Positions 1 through 8,881 of a stretch of 64,000 bases of DNA are shown in pieces. A program made the position numbers and the translations under genes. A model generated the notes under the pieces. The model did not search any database. It saw nothing but the letters and a program-made list of their open reading frames with translations, and had not been told where the DNA came from. Where the stretch lies: the NCBI GenBank assembly GCA_041390125.1, contig JAWKQN010000003.1:62001-126000 (forward strand), in the 5' to 3' direction. Source of the stretch: Gemmatimonadota bacterium (lineage in GTDB: Bacteria; Gemmatimonadota; Gemmatimonadetes; Longimicrobiales; Gaopeijiaceae). The stretch's first letter is position 1; every line of letters starts with the position of its first letter.

Positions 1-1301
1 ACGAAGAAGCTGGTCGCGGTGATGGGGCTGTTCGAGGGGGGTCCCCACGTACGGCCGCTGAAGGTGCCGCCCAGCACCGTCACGGCGACGGAGGCCGTAT
101 CCGCCAGCCCGCCCGGATCGGTGGCCACCACCTCGATCGAATACGAGCCCGCCTCGTGCTCCTGCGGAGTCCAGGTCACGTCCGTTCCCGTGCCCAGGAC
201 ACCGCCGAGCGGAGGATAGCCGCGCCAGCGCCATTCGATCTGCGCGCCGGCCAGAGGTCCGGTCTCCGGATCCAGCGCGTCCGCGCGCAGCCGGATCGGC
301 GTGCCCACCGCGAAGGTCTCGTTCACGCCAGGCTGGAGGATCCGCACCGTGGGAGGCGCGGGGGGCGGGGGAGGAGGGGGTGCCGCGAGGATCTCGAGCT
401 GCACGGGCAGATCACGGCCGGTCGCGGCGTCCGGGGCGCCCACGCGCACGACCGCCGTGTACAGGCCCGACGCGAGGCCCGACGTGTGCGCCCGCAGCGC
501 CAGGGTGGTCGGCGTCCGCGATCCCTCGAGGCGCGCGTCGAGCCAGGGGACGGGAGCCACCGTCTCCACCACCAGCCCCTCGACCACCGCGTCGGGAAGG
601 GTCGCGACGAGCACGTCGGCGGCGAGGGTGTCCGTGGAGCCGTCGGCCGTCTGCCACGTGATGGCTCCGGGGTGCAGCACGAGTGCCGGGCGCGGCTGCA
701 CCGCCACTGCGGTCGCGGCGCTCCATCGGCCCGGGCGTCCTGCGCTCGTGCGGCCTCGCACCCGTACGCGCCACGAGCCGCTCGAGTCGAAGGCCAGCGT
801 CGCGGAGGGTCCGCTCACGGAGGAGGACCGCCCGTCGGCGAAGAGGCTGTCCCGACCCCAGACCCAGTCGTAGGTCCCGGCACCGGGGAGCGGGGGCACC
901 GTGAACGAGGCCGAGCCCCCTTCCGTGGGCACGTCGGACGGGGTCGGTGCAGCCGGCACGAACGACGTCAGCACGAGCGTCACGTCGGTGGGGATGCCCG
1001 CCCCGACATCGACGTCGGTGCTGCCCAGCGCCCACACGGCGTCGTCCGCGTCCCAGGCCTCGGCGTGCACGGCGTAGCGTCCCGGTCGCAGCCCCGGCAC
1101 CGTCGTGGCGGTGGCGCCGTCGAGCGGTCGCGTCCGGTCGGAAGGCCCCCGCAGCACCAGCTCCCCGCGGTCGGGCGCGATCGCACCGGTCTCGGCGGCC
1201 AGGCGGACGAGCAACGTCCCCGTGTCGGGGGCGGTGCTTCCACGGTCGCATGCGCCCAGCGTGGAGACGATCAGCGCCGCGGGGAGGGATCTGGAGCGCA
1301 T
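1..1301 (-). CDS. Secreted Ig-like lipoprotein, 3' end beyond window
   Basis: The minus-strand frame is open from an ATG at 1301 to the window edge, so at least 433 residues are present and the C-terminus is missing. The first 18 residues form a short lipoprotein signal (RSRSLPAALIVSTLGAC), so the mature protein should be lipid-anchored at Cys18. What follows looks like beta-sandwich modules: a carboxypeptidase-regulatory or DUF4198-like segment (GLRPGRYAVHAEAWDADD), an Ig/fibronectin-like segment, a proline hinge (PPPPPPPAPP) and a PKD/Ig-like module ending DPGGLADTASVAVTVLGG. No catalytic motif is visible. It is probably an exported binding or scaffold protein, but the substrate is unknown. 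The SD before the ATG is weak, and the start rests mainly on the signal peptide. Confidence 0.75.
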   Translation of the reverse strand, partial: MRSRSLPAALIVSTLGACDRGSTAPDTGTLLVRLAAETGAIAPDRGELVLRGPSDRTRPLDGATATTVPGLRPGRYAVHAEAWDADDAVWALGSTDVDVGAGIPTDVTLVLTSFVPAAPTPSDVPTEGGSASFTVPPLPGAGTYDWVWGRDSLFADGRSSSVSGPSATLAFDSSGSWRVRVRGRTSAGRPGRWSAATAVAVQPRPALVLHPGAITWQTADGSTDTLAADVLVATLPDAVVEGLVVETVAPVPWLDARLEGSRTPTTLALRAHTSGLASGLYTAVVRVGAPDAATGRDLPVQLEILAAPPPPPPPAPPTVRILQPGVNETFAVGTPIRLRADALDPETGPLAGAQIEWRWRGYPPLGGVLGTGTDVTWTPQEHEAGSYSIEVVATDPGGLADTASVAVTVLGGTFSGRTWGPPSNSPITATSFF

Positions 1302-1390
1302 GGACGTGTCCGGGGCCGGAGGAGTGCCAGACGAGAAGGCCTGCCTCAGTCTAACGCCTCCGTGCGACGGCGCCCGCGCGTCGCGAGGGT

Positions 1391-3124
1391 TCAGCTCGGG
1401 GCCGGCGGCTCCCCTTCCTCCAGCAGTACGGGAAGGCCGGTCCACGATGCCATCCAGGCAGAGAAGGCGCCCGGGGGTTGCGGGGGCGCGATGAGATTGC
1501 CCTGTACCGCGTCACACCCCAGCGCCCGCAGGCGGTCCAGCACCGGCGCCGTCTCCACGCCTTCCGCGACGACCCGCAGCCCGAAGTTGTGGGCCAGGTC
1601 GATCACGGCCTTCACGATGAACTCGTCGGTCCCGCGCTCGACGTCCACGATGAACGAGCGGTCGATCTTGAGGACGTCGATGGGGAGGCGCGACATGTAG
1701 GTGAGCGAGGAGTATCCGGTGCCGAAGTCGTCGAGCGCGATGCCGACGCCCATGCCGTGGACGCGCGCGAGGACCTCGCTGCCTCGGGTGGCATCGGCCA
1801 TCAGCACCGTCTCCGTGATCTCGAACTGCAGCCAGTCCGGGCGTGCACCCGCATCGGCGAGGATCCGTGCGACCTGGTCGGGCAGGTCGTCCTCCAGGGA
1901 ACGGGCGGACAGGTTGGCCGACAGGCGCAGCGGCAAGCCTGCGGCCCGCCAGGCTGCGCACTGGCGCAGGCCGGTTCGCAAGACCCAATTCGTCAGCTGC
2001 CGGATCGAGCCGGTCTGTTCCGCGATCTGGACGAAGCGCTCCGGCGCCAGCGGCCCATGTTGCGGGTGGGCCCACCGGGCGAGCGCTTCGACCCCCAGCA
2101 CCGCTCCCGTGCGCAGGTCGACCAGCGGCTGGTAGTGGAGTTGCAGATCGTCGGAGGCGATCGCCTGCACCAGCTCGGCCCCCATCGAGAGCCGGAGCGG
2201 GCTGTGGCGATCCAGGTGCGGCGCATACACCGAGGCTCCGCTCCGTTGCTCCTTGGCCAGATACATCGCGACGTCGGCGCGTTGCAGCAGCGTGTCCGGT
2301 GAGGCGCCGTGCTGGGGATAGAGCACCACGCCGAGGCTGGCCCGCACCTCCAGGCGCTGGCCTTCCACGGCGATGGGAGGCTCCAACGCCTCGAGCAGCT
2401 TCCGGGCGACCACGTCCGGACCCTCCTGCGCGAGAGAGGGGAGGAGAAGCGCGAACTCGTCTCCGCCCAGGCGGGCCAGGGTGTCCGATTCCCGGAGCAC
2501 GGCGCGTAGGCGGGTCGCCACCTGCTTGAGCACGAGATCCCCCGCGTGGTGTCCGAGGGTGTCGTTGATCTCCTTGAAGTGGTCCAGGTCGAGCACCATG
2601 AGCGCGAACGTGCGCTGCTCTCGCCGCGCGAGCGCGAGGGCCTGCTCGAGTCGGTTGCGGAACAGGGCCCGGTTGGGCAGGTCGGTCAGCTCGTCGTAGT
2701 AGGCCAGGTACTGGATGCGCTGCTCCATGTGCCGGCTCTGCTTGCGGACCGAAGCCTCCCGCAGCTCGCGCTCGATGGCGGGCACCAGGCGCCGCAGGTT
2801 TCCCTTCATCAGGTAGTCATGCGCGCCGCTCTTCATGGCGTCCACCGCGGTATCCTCCCCCAGGGTGCCGGACACGAAGATGAACGGCAGATCCAGCCCC
2901 CGAGCCGTCACCAGACGCAGGGCCTCGGTGCCCGTGAATCCCGGCATCGAGTAGTCGGCGATGATGAGATCCCAGGCCCGGCGATCCAGGGCGTGGACGA
3001 GACTGTCGGCCGAGAAGACGCGTTCCCAATCCACGTCGAACCCGCCCTTGCGCAGCTCCCGGATGACGAGCAGCGCATCGTTCTCGGAATCTTCGACCAG
3101 CAACAAACGGAGCGGTTGGGCCAT
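1391..3124 (-). CDS. Response regulator with GGDEF and EAL domains
   Basis: A cytoplasmic c-di-GMP turnover enzyme under phosphorelay control, 577 residues. REC domain at about 5-120 has acidic pocket residues, phospho-acceptor Asp57 (IIADYSMPG) and Lys107. The GGDEF domain has an intact GGDEF at 220-224 and an RESD inhibitory site at 211-214, so it should be a diguanylate cyclase with product inhibition. The EAL domain starts with EALARW at 346 and keeps the usual metal and catalytic motifs (NLSARSL, FEITET, DDFGTGYSS, KIDRSF, AEGVE, VQGNL), so phosphodiesterase activity is also plausible. The net direction cannot be read from sequence. It starts 5 bases after the stop of the upstream single-domain regulator and is the last gene of the kinase operon. 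Confidence 0.95.
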   Translation of the reverse strand: MAQPLRLLLVEDSENDALLVIRELRKGGFDVDWERVFSADSLVHALDRRAWDLIIADYSMPGFTGTEALRLVTARGLDLPFIFVSGTLGEDTAVDAMKSGAHDYLMKGNLRRLVPAIERELREASVRKQSRHMEQRIQYLAYYDELTDLPNRALFRNRLEQALALARREQRTFALMVLDLDHFKEINDTLGHHAGDLVLKQVATRLRAVLRESDTLARLGGDEFALLLPSLAQEGPDVVARKLLEALEPPIAVEGQRLEVRASLGVVLYPQHGASPDTLLQRADVAMYLAKEQRSGASVYAPHLDRHSPLRLSMGAELVQAIASDDLQLHYQPLVDLRTGAVLGVEALARWAHPQHGPLAPERFVQIAEQTGSIRQLTNWVLRTGLRQCAAWRAAGLPLRLSANLSARSLEDDLPDQVARILADAGARPDWLQFEITETVLMADATRGSEVLARVHGMGVGIALDDFGTGYSSLTYMSRLPIDVLKIDRSFIVDVERGTDEFIVKAVIDLAHNFGLRVVAEGVETAPVLDRLRALGCDAVQGNLIAPPQPPGAFSAWMASWTGLPVLLEEGEPPAPS

Positions 3125-3129
3125 GATGT

Positions 3130-3567
3130 CTAGATCGGCGGAGGCTCGTTGAGGGACAGCCAGTAGGCGGAGAGCTGTCGGATCACGTCCAGGAACTCGT
3201 CGAAGTCGACGGGCTTGCGGATGTAGCTGTTGGCGCCGGCGAGATAGCCTGAACGGCGATCCTCCTCTTCCCTGGAAGAGGTCAGGATGACGACCGGGAG
3301 CAGGCGGGTGCGGGTGTCCTGACGCAGGCGCCGCAGCACGTCGAGGCCACGGATCTTCGGCAGGTTGAGGTCGAGCAGGACCAGGGAAGGCAGGGGGGGC
3401 AGCGCCTCTTCGGGCTCCCGACCCGGCCCCAGCAGATACGCCAGGGCAGCGGCCCCGTCCCGGGCCACCGTGACTTCGGCGGTGATGGCGTTGCGACGCA
3501 GGGCCCTCATGGTGAGCTCCACGTCGTTGGGCTCATCCTCCACGAGGAGGATGCGCACTTCGTTCAT
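3130..3567 (-). CDS. Single-domain response regulator (CheY/Rcp1-like)
   Basis: A stand-alone receiver of 145 residues. The acidic pair is Glu10-Asp11 (LLVEDEPND), the phospho-acceptor is Asp66 (LVLLDLNLP), with Thr96 and Lys118 in the switch positions. The motif ANSYIRKPVDFDEF is typical of the Rcp1 group, which works with PAS or phytochrome-type kinases. No output domain is present, so it likely passes phosphate on or regulates by protein contact. I chose the ATG at 3567 because GGAGGG sits 5 bases upstream. A start at 3651 would add 28 low-complexity residues without an SD. It lies between the kinase (91 bases upstream) and the REC-GGDEF-EAL gene. Confidence 0.93.
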   Translation of the reverse strand: MNEVRILLVEDEPNDVELTMRALRRNAITAEVTVARDGAAALAYLLGPGREPEEALPPLPSLVLLDLNLPKIRGLDVLRRLRQDTRTRLLPVVILTSSREEEDRRSGYLAGANSYIRKPVDFDEFLDVIRQLSAYWLSLNEPPPI

Positions 3568-3658
3568 CCGCGCCCTCCGCAATGCGAGGGGATGCCCGGG
3601 TCCTGGAGGGACGTCCGGAACGCTCGAAGAGGGGGGATCGGACGCTCGCAAGATAAGG

Positions 3659-6085
3659 CTACGCTCCGTTGGAAGCCAACGCGGTCGAAGGACGCATCGC
3701 GTCGTCCGAGCTCCCCGCCCCGGTCGGGAGCGTGAAGAAGAAGGTGGCGCCTACGTCCGGTTCTGCTTCCACCCAGATGCGCCCCCCGTGTCGGGCGACG
3801 ATGCGGCTGACGGTGGCCAGGCCTACACCGGTGCCCGGAAACTCGGTATCGGGGTGCAGGCGCTGGAAGGCGCCGAAGACGCGATCGGCGTACGCCATGT
3901 CGAAGCCGACCCCGTTGTCGCGTACGAAGTAACGGTCGCCCTCGGTGGTCTCGACCACGCCGAATGCGATCCGTGCGGGGGAGCGCTCGGAGGAGAATTT
4001 CCAGGCGTTGCCGAGCAGGTTCTCGAGCGCGATGCGCAACAGGGGCGGGTCACCGAGCGCCTCCACCCCGGGTTGGATGTCCACGAGGACCTCCCGCGCG
4101 GGCTCGTCCTGGGCGAACGCTGCAGCGATCTCCATGGCCAGGCGACTCATGTCCACGACGTGCCGGTGCAGGGGCGTCCGCGTCACGCGCGCGAGGGCAA
4201 GGAGCGCGTCGATCAGTTCACCCATGCGCTGGGTGGAGGCCCGGATGCGGTGCAGGTGTTGCTGCGCCTCGGGGGGCAAGTCGCGGAGGTGATCCTCCAG
4301 GAGCGCCACGCTGAAGCCGTCGATGTGGCGCAGCGGCGCACGGAGGTCGTGGGAGACGGAGTACGAGAACCGCTCCAGCTCCCGGTTGGCCAGCTCCAGC
4401 TCGTTCGTTCGCTCCTGGACCCGCTGCTCCAGACGAGCATTGAGGTCCCGGATCTCCTGTTCGCTCCGCTTGCGGAAGGACAGGTCGAAGACCGAGCTGA
4501 GCACCAGCAGACCTTCGTCCGTGTCGATGGGGCTCAAGCCGATCTCGACGGGGAACTCCGTTCCGTTCTGTCTGCGCGCGTACAGCTCGCGACCGGCCCC
4601 CATCATGCGGGGTTGCGGCTGACGCGTGTAGCCGTGACGGTCCTCCTCGTGGTAGCCGCGGAAGCGGTCCGGAACCAGCACCTCGATGGGCCGGCCGACG
4701 AGCTCGTCCTGCCGATACCCGAACATGCGCTCGGCCGCCGCGTTGAGCGAGGCGACGGTGCCGTCGCGCCACGTGGCGATGATCGCGTTCGGAGCCTGCT
4801 CGACGAGGAGGCGGAACCGCTCCTCCGCCCGTTCGCGCTCGCTCAGGTCGGACAGGAAGGCACTGTAGGTGCCTCCGTGCGTGGGACTGGCCCGGGTCAG
4901 CACCAGCTCGACAGGGATCTCCGACCGGTCCCGGTGCAGCGCCCGGACCTGCACCCGCCGATCCAGGAACGGCGTCGGGTCGTCACGGAGCGCGTCGACA
5001 ACGGCAGCGGTCTCGGGGTCCGTCGGAGCCTGGGGGAGCAGGAGCCGGCCCAGCGTGCTGCCGAGCGCTTCCGATCCGGCCCACCCGAACAGGCTCTCCG
5101 CACGAGGATTCCAGTAGGTGATGGCCCCTCGTGCATCGAATCCCACCACGGCGTCGAGGGCGCCGTCCAGGATCGAGCGCATGTGTGCTTCGCGCTGGCG
5201 GAGCGTCTCGTCCGCGAGGCGCCGGGCCGTCTCCGCCCGCTGCAGGCGACGCGCGCTGATCAGGATCACGGTCGACAGCACCACGATGGTCGCGATCGCC
5301 ATGAGCGCAACGCCGAACTCGGTGTTCCACCAGCCCAGGCGCTGGCCCCACAGCCGCAGCCATCCCACGCCGACCGGCACGAGGACGGTCGCGACCAGGA
5401 GGCCGCGGATCGCCTTGTTGCCCGCGGCGTCGCTCATCAGCACGCCCGAGACCAGGTTGCTGCGGTCCGCCAGGAGGAGGCCGAGCGCGAGCAGGAAGTG
5501 CAGCAACGCCGTGTGCACGGCCATCGCCGAGTGGGAGCCGATCGAGTAGAGGGAGCCCAGGTCGTAGAGGTACGCGATCAGCGTGACGCCCGACAGCAGG
5601 AGCGCGACCGTCGCGAACGGCCAGACGAAGAAGCGGGACCTGCGGCCGAGCAGGAGCGACACGCCGATGCCGAACGCGAGGAAGCAGGTGGCCGTGAGGG
5701 GAGACATCCGGCCGGGTGTGCCGGAGATCAAGACGTCCCGGTCCGGGACCAGGAGCTCATCCAGGCCCAGCGTGGTCCCGAGCACGTCCTGGCTCACGGT
5801 GAGGAGCGCCAGGAGCACGACAGCGCCGGCGAGCGTCGCCACCAGCGCGGCCCGGAAGCGAGGGCGGGCTCCGACCGCGACGAGCGCCGACCCCGACAGG
5901 ATGAACCCGAGGGCGGTGTTCGCCTTCATGGACGCGACCCCGGGGAAGGGCGCGCGCAGGACGGGAAGATCGGCGAACCAGGCGACCAGGACGAGCCCGC
6001 CACCCAGCGCGACGAGGGCTCCCAGGGCCCGACTCAGGGGTTCGAGCCGTCGAGCCCGAGGGCGCGGGGGATCGGTGGTCACCAC
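3659..6085 (-). CDS. Membrane PAS-sensor histidine kinase
   Basis: An inner-membrane histidine kinase of 808 residues. The first 270 or so residues contain about seven hydrophobic segments. Two PAS domains follow (about 290-410 and 415-540; motifs AVVGFDARGAITYWN and AIIATWRDGTVASLN), then a coiled coil (LNARLEQRVQERTNELELA). The HisKA box SVSHDLRAPLRHID puts the phospho-accepting His at 579. The ATPase has Asn689 (N box, ENLLGNAWKF), DNGVGFD at about 723 and GTGVGLA. This layout matches the light/redox-type kinases paired with Rcp1-like regulators, although no chromophore-binding domain is seen. It is the first gene of the operon with the two regulators downstream. The signal sensed is unknown. 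Confidence 0.94.
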   Translation of the reverse strand: MVTTDPPRPRARRLEPLSRALGALVALGGGLVLVAWFADLPVLRAPFPGVASMKANTALGFILSGSALVAVGARPRFRAALVATLAGAVVLLALLTVSQDVLGTTLGLDELLVPDRDVLISGTPGRMSPLTATCFLAFGIGVSLLLGRRSRFFVWPFATVALLLSGVTLIAYLYDLGSLYSIGSHSAMAVHTALLHFLLALGLLLADRSNLVSGVLMSDAAGNKAIRGLLVATVLVPVGVGWLRLWGQRLGWWNTEFGVALMAIATIVVLSTVILISARRLQRAETARRLADETLRQREAHMRSILDGALDAVVGFDARGAITYWNPRAESLFGWAGSEALGSTLGRLLLPQAPTDPETAAVVDALRDDPTPFLDRRVQVRALHRDRSEIPVELVLTRASPTHGGTYSAFLSDLSERERAEERFRLLVEQAPNAIIATWRDGTVASLNAAAERMFGYRQDELVGRPIEVLVPDRFRGYHEEDRHGYTRQPQPRMMGAGRELYARRQNGTEFPVEIGLSPIDTDEGLLVLSSVFDLSFRKRSEQEIRDLNARLEQRVQERTNELELANRELERFSYSVSHDLRAPLRHIDGFSVALLEDHLRDLPPEAQQHLHRIRASTQRMGELIDALLALARVTRTPLHRHVVDMSRLAMEIAAAFAQDEPAREVLVDIQPGVEALGDPPLLRIALENLLGNAWKFSSERSPARIAFGVVETTEGDRYFVRDNGVGFDMAYADRVFGAFQRLHPDTEFPGTGVGLATVSRIVARHGGRIWVEAEPDVGATFFFTLPTGAGSSDDAMRPSTALASNGA

Positions 6086-6261
6086 GTGGACTCCAGCACC
6101 GAGGGGGTACGGAACCCCCGCGGGGCGGATGGTGCGGATCGGTTCAGCCTGGCCAAACCCACAGAGAAAGAGCTATCGGCTCCGGGAACGGATTTCAAGG
6201 GACTGTGCATCGGAGTGGGGGCGGCCGCCCGAAGATGGGCGAACCGCCGCCACACCCGACG

Positions 6262-6825
6262 CTAGAAGTGGATGTGTCCGCCCAGATCCACCACGAAGAA
6301 GCGCATGGTGGCGTCATTCTCCTCGTCGGCGAAGTCCGCCTCGTAGCCGTACAAGCGGAAGCCGGGGACCAGCGAGAAGCGAGGCGAGAGCGCCAGGTCG
6401 ACGCCGGCGCCTACCTCGAAGCCCGGCGCCCAGTCCGAATCGGAATCCTCGATCTCCGTCTGGTGCAGGATGACACCTCCGCGGATCCAGGGCAGGGCGC
6501 TGCTTCCTTCCTGCGCGAAGCCCAATTTCACACCCGCATCCACTCCGCGACCGCTGCGGTCGCCGACACACGCGTCGCCGTCGCAGTTGAACCGGTACCA
6601 GGAGCCACCGGCGTAGACGCTGGCGGAGCGTGCGAACGCGTACATGACGTCCGCGCCGGCGGACAGGCCGGCGGTTTCGTCGTTGTCCGAGATGTCGCCG
6701 ATGGGGATCGCCGCACCTACCCGTCCTTCGATGGACCAGGGGTTGACGATCTGGGCGGCGGTGGGAGTGGCGAGGCCGGCGGCCGCGCTCGCGGAGCAGC
6801 ACAGAGCCAGGATCGCTCTGGTCAT
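6262..6825 (-). CDS. Small outer-membrane beta-barrel protein
   Basis: A 187-residue exported protein starting MTRAILALCCSASAAAGLA with a cleavage site near TAAQ. The mature part alternates polar and hydrophobic residues in short strands (SIEGRVGAAIPIGDI, ADVMYAFARSASVYAGGSWY, GFEVGAGVDLALSPRFSLVPG) and ends in the aromatic HIHF, typical of 8-stranded OmpW/OmpA-like barrels. Two cysteines (NCDGDAC) sit in a predicted loop. The start is supported by GGGAGGA before the ATG. No cargo or enzymatic role can be assigned. It is divergent from the amidase gene. Confidence 0.85.
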   Translation of the reverse strand: MTRAILALCCSASAAAGLATPTAAQIVNPWSIEGRVGAAIPIGDISDNDETAGLSAGADVMYAFARSASVYAGGSWYRFNCDGDACVGDRSGRGVDAGVKLGFAQEGSSALPWIRGGVILHQTEIEDSDSDWAPGFEVGAGVDLALSPRFSLVPGFRLYGYEADFADEENDATMRFFVVDLGGHIHF

Positions 6826-7131
6826 GGTCGGGTCCTCCCGTCGTTGAGGGGCCTGCGATCGATCGGCCGAAGCCCGGGGGGCGGCGTGACGGCCGGAGGA
6901 AGACAGGGGCAGGGCCGGTGCCCGACGGCCCGGCTGCGTCCCGCGGGGGCCCCGGAGCGGCCGGAATCGGCGCCGCGACGCCAGATCCGGCGGTTCGACC
7001 CCCGCTCCGGGGCCGGAAGAACCTTCCGGGTCCGACGCGCGGGTCGGGCCGGAGTGAAACACGGTGGGATGGCTGCGGAGCCCGACCACCGGGACTACGT
7101 TGATCTCGACCCGCATCCAGGAGGATCGACC
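6826..7131. other. Divergent intergenic region with a long inverted repeat
   Basis: This 306-base gap between the barrel gene and the amidase has no credible gene. It holds a perfect 13-bp inverted repeat (arms 6948-6960 and 7002-7014, core GGCCCCGGAGCGG) around a 41-base loop. Near the amidase an SD (GGAGG) sits 8 bases before the ATG at 7132. I see no convincing -35/-10 pair, and both promoters are presumably here. Confidence 0.5.
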
Positions 7132-8760
7132 ATGGAACGTCGGCGTTTCTTCGGCACCACCGTCGCAGGAGGCGTGGGGATGGCGCTCTCCACCACCGGC
7201 TGCGGACCGGCCCCGACCCCCGCTCGGGGGGGTGCCCCCGCCGCGCAGACGGTTCCGCCGTTCGAACTGGACGAGGTCACCGTCGACCAGCTCCAGCGCG
7301 CGATGGACAGCGGCGAGCGCTCGGCGCGCAGCATCACGCAGCTGTACCTCGAGCGGATCGAGGCGCTCGATCGCCAGGGCCCGGAGCTCGGGTCGGTCAT
7401 CGAGGTGAACCCGGAAGCGCTGGAGATCGCCGAGGCCCTCGATGCGGAGCGTCGGGAGCGCGGTCCCCGCGGTCCGCTGCACGGCGTTCCGGTCGCGCTG
7501 AAGGACAACATCGACACACACGACCGGATGACCACCACCGCGGGCTCGCTCGCGCTCGAGGGCTCCATCGCGCCGCGCGATGCCTTCATCGTGGAGCGGC
7601 TGCGCGCCGCCGGCGCCATCGTGCTCGCCAAGCTGAACATGAGCGAGTGGGCGTACTTCCGCGGCGAGCGCGCCACCTCGGGCTGGAGCGGCAGGGGAGG
7701 GCAATGCCGCAATCCGTACGCGCTGGACCGCAATCCCTGCGGATCCAGCTCGGGCTCGGGCGCGGCTGCGTCCGCGAACCTGGCCGCGCTGACCATCGGC
7801 ACGGAGACGGGCGGGTCGATCATGTGTCCGTCCTCGAGCAACGGGGTGGTGGGCATCAAGCCCACGGTGGGCTTGTGGAGTCGGTCCGGGATCATCCCCA
7901 TCTCGCACTCGCAGGACACGGCGGGTCCCATGTGCCGCAGCGTGCGGGACGCAGCGCTGCTTCTCGGCCCGCTGACGGGTGTCGACCCTCGGGATGAGGC
8001 CACCCTCGCCAGTGAGGGGCGCTTCCACGCGGACTACACGCAGTTCCTGGACGCGGGCGGGCTGCGCGGGGCGCGCATCGGCGTCGCGCGCAGCTTCGGG
8101 GGCTTCGACCCACGCATCGTCACCCTGTTCGACGAAGCGATCGAGGCGATGCGGGCCGAGGGTGCGGTGATCGTCGATCCCGCGAACCTCGAGCAGTCCA
8201 ACTGGAACGACAATCTGCCGTTGCTGCTGCTGGAGTACGAGTTCAAGGCCGATCTGAACGCCTACCTGGCCACGCTGGGCCCGGAGGCACCGGTCCGGAC
8301 CCTCGCCGACATCATCGCCTTCAACGAGCGCAACGCGGACCGCGAGATGCCCCACTTCGGGCAGGAGCGCATGATCGCCGCCGAAGCGCGCGGCCCGCTC
8401 ACGGACCGCGACTATCTGGACGCCAAGCGGATCATCCAGCGCGCGAACCGCGAGGACGGCATCGACCGCCTGATGGATCAGCACGGTCTGGATGCGATCG
8501 TGGCGCCTACCCGCGACCTCCCCTGGCCCACGGACCACATCAAGGGCGACCGTTCCGACGGAGGGAGCTCCGCGGGCCCGGCCGCGATCGCGGGCTATCC
8601 GGACATCAGCGTCCCCATGGGCTTCGTGAAGGGCCTGCCCGTCGGCATCTCCTTCTTCGGCAGGGCCTGGAGCGAACCGGTCCTGCTCCGCATCGCCTAC
8701 GCCTACGAGCAGGCCACCCACCACCGTCGCGCCCCGACCTTCGCCCCGACCCTGGGCTGA
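7132..8760 (+). CDS. Exported amidase (amidase signature family)
   Basis: A 542-residue amidase signature enzyme that hydrolyses a carboxamide bond of unknown substrate. The N-terminus ERRRFFGTTVAGG combines a twin-arginine motif with a lipobox (LSTTGC, Cys24), so it is likely exported folded and lipid-anchored. The Ser-cisSer-Lys triad is visible: Lys124 (VALKDNIDT), cis-Ser near 205 (CGSSSGSGAA) and Ser229 (GTETGGSI). Length and order match the glutamyl-tRNA amidotransferase A/peptide amidase group, but the export signal argues against tRNA amidation. GGAGG 8 bases before the ATG supports the start. A second, diverged amidase lies at 45110-46804. Confidence 0.93.
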   Translation: MERRRFFGTTVAGGVGMALSTTGCGPAPTPARGGAPAAQTVPPFELDEVTVDQLQRAMDSGERSARSITQLYLERIEALDRQGPELGSVIEVNPEALEIAEALDAERRERGPRGPLHGVPVALKDNIDTHDRMTTTAGSLALEGSIAPRDAFIVERLRAAGAIVLAKLNMSEWAYFRGERATSGWSGRGGQCRNPYALDRNPCGSSSGSGAAASANLAALTIGTETGGSIMCPSSSNGVVGIKPTVGLWSRSGIIPISHSQDTAGPMCRSVRDAALLLGPLTGVDPRDEATLASEGRFHADYTQFLDAGGLRGARIGVARSFGGFDPRIVTLFDEAIEAMRAEGAVIVDPANLEQSNWNDNLPLLLLEYEFKADLNAYLATLGPEAPVRTLADIIAFNERNADREMPHFGQERMIAAEARGPLTDRDYLDAKRIIQRANREDGIDRLMDQHGLDAIVAPTRDLPWPTDHIKGDRSDGGSSAGPAAIAGYPDISVPMGFVKGLPVGISFFGRAWSEPVLLRIAYAYEQATHHRRAPTFAPTLG

Positions 8761-8881
8761 GCGAGCGGCGGTCCACGCCGTGCTTGCGCCTGGCTCCCAG
8801 GCATGGCAGCATAGCCGCATCTCTGTGTATGGTGCGACACGCGGGGTGTCGGTCCTGGGATTGCGCCAAGGAGGAGCGGTG

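Noticed and set aside
7132..8760. GatA subunit of tRNA amidotransferase
   Set aside because: The signature triad is shared, but the export signal and lipobox, and the absence of gatB or gatC, argue for an exported amidase.
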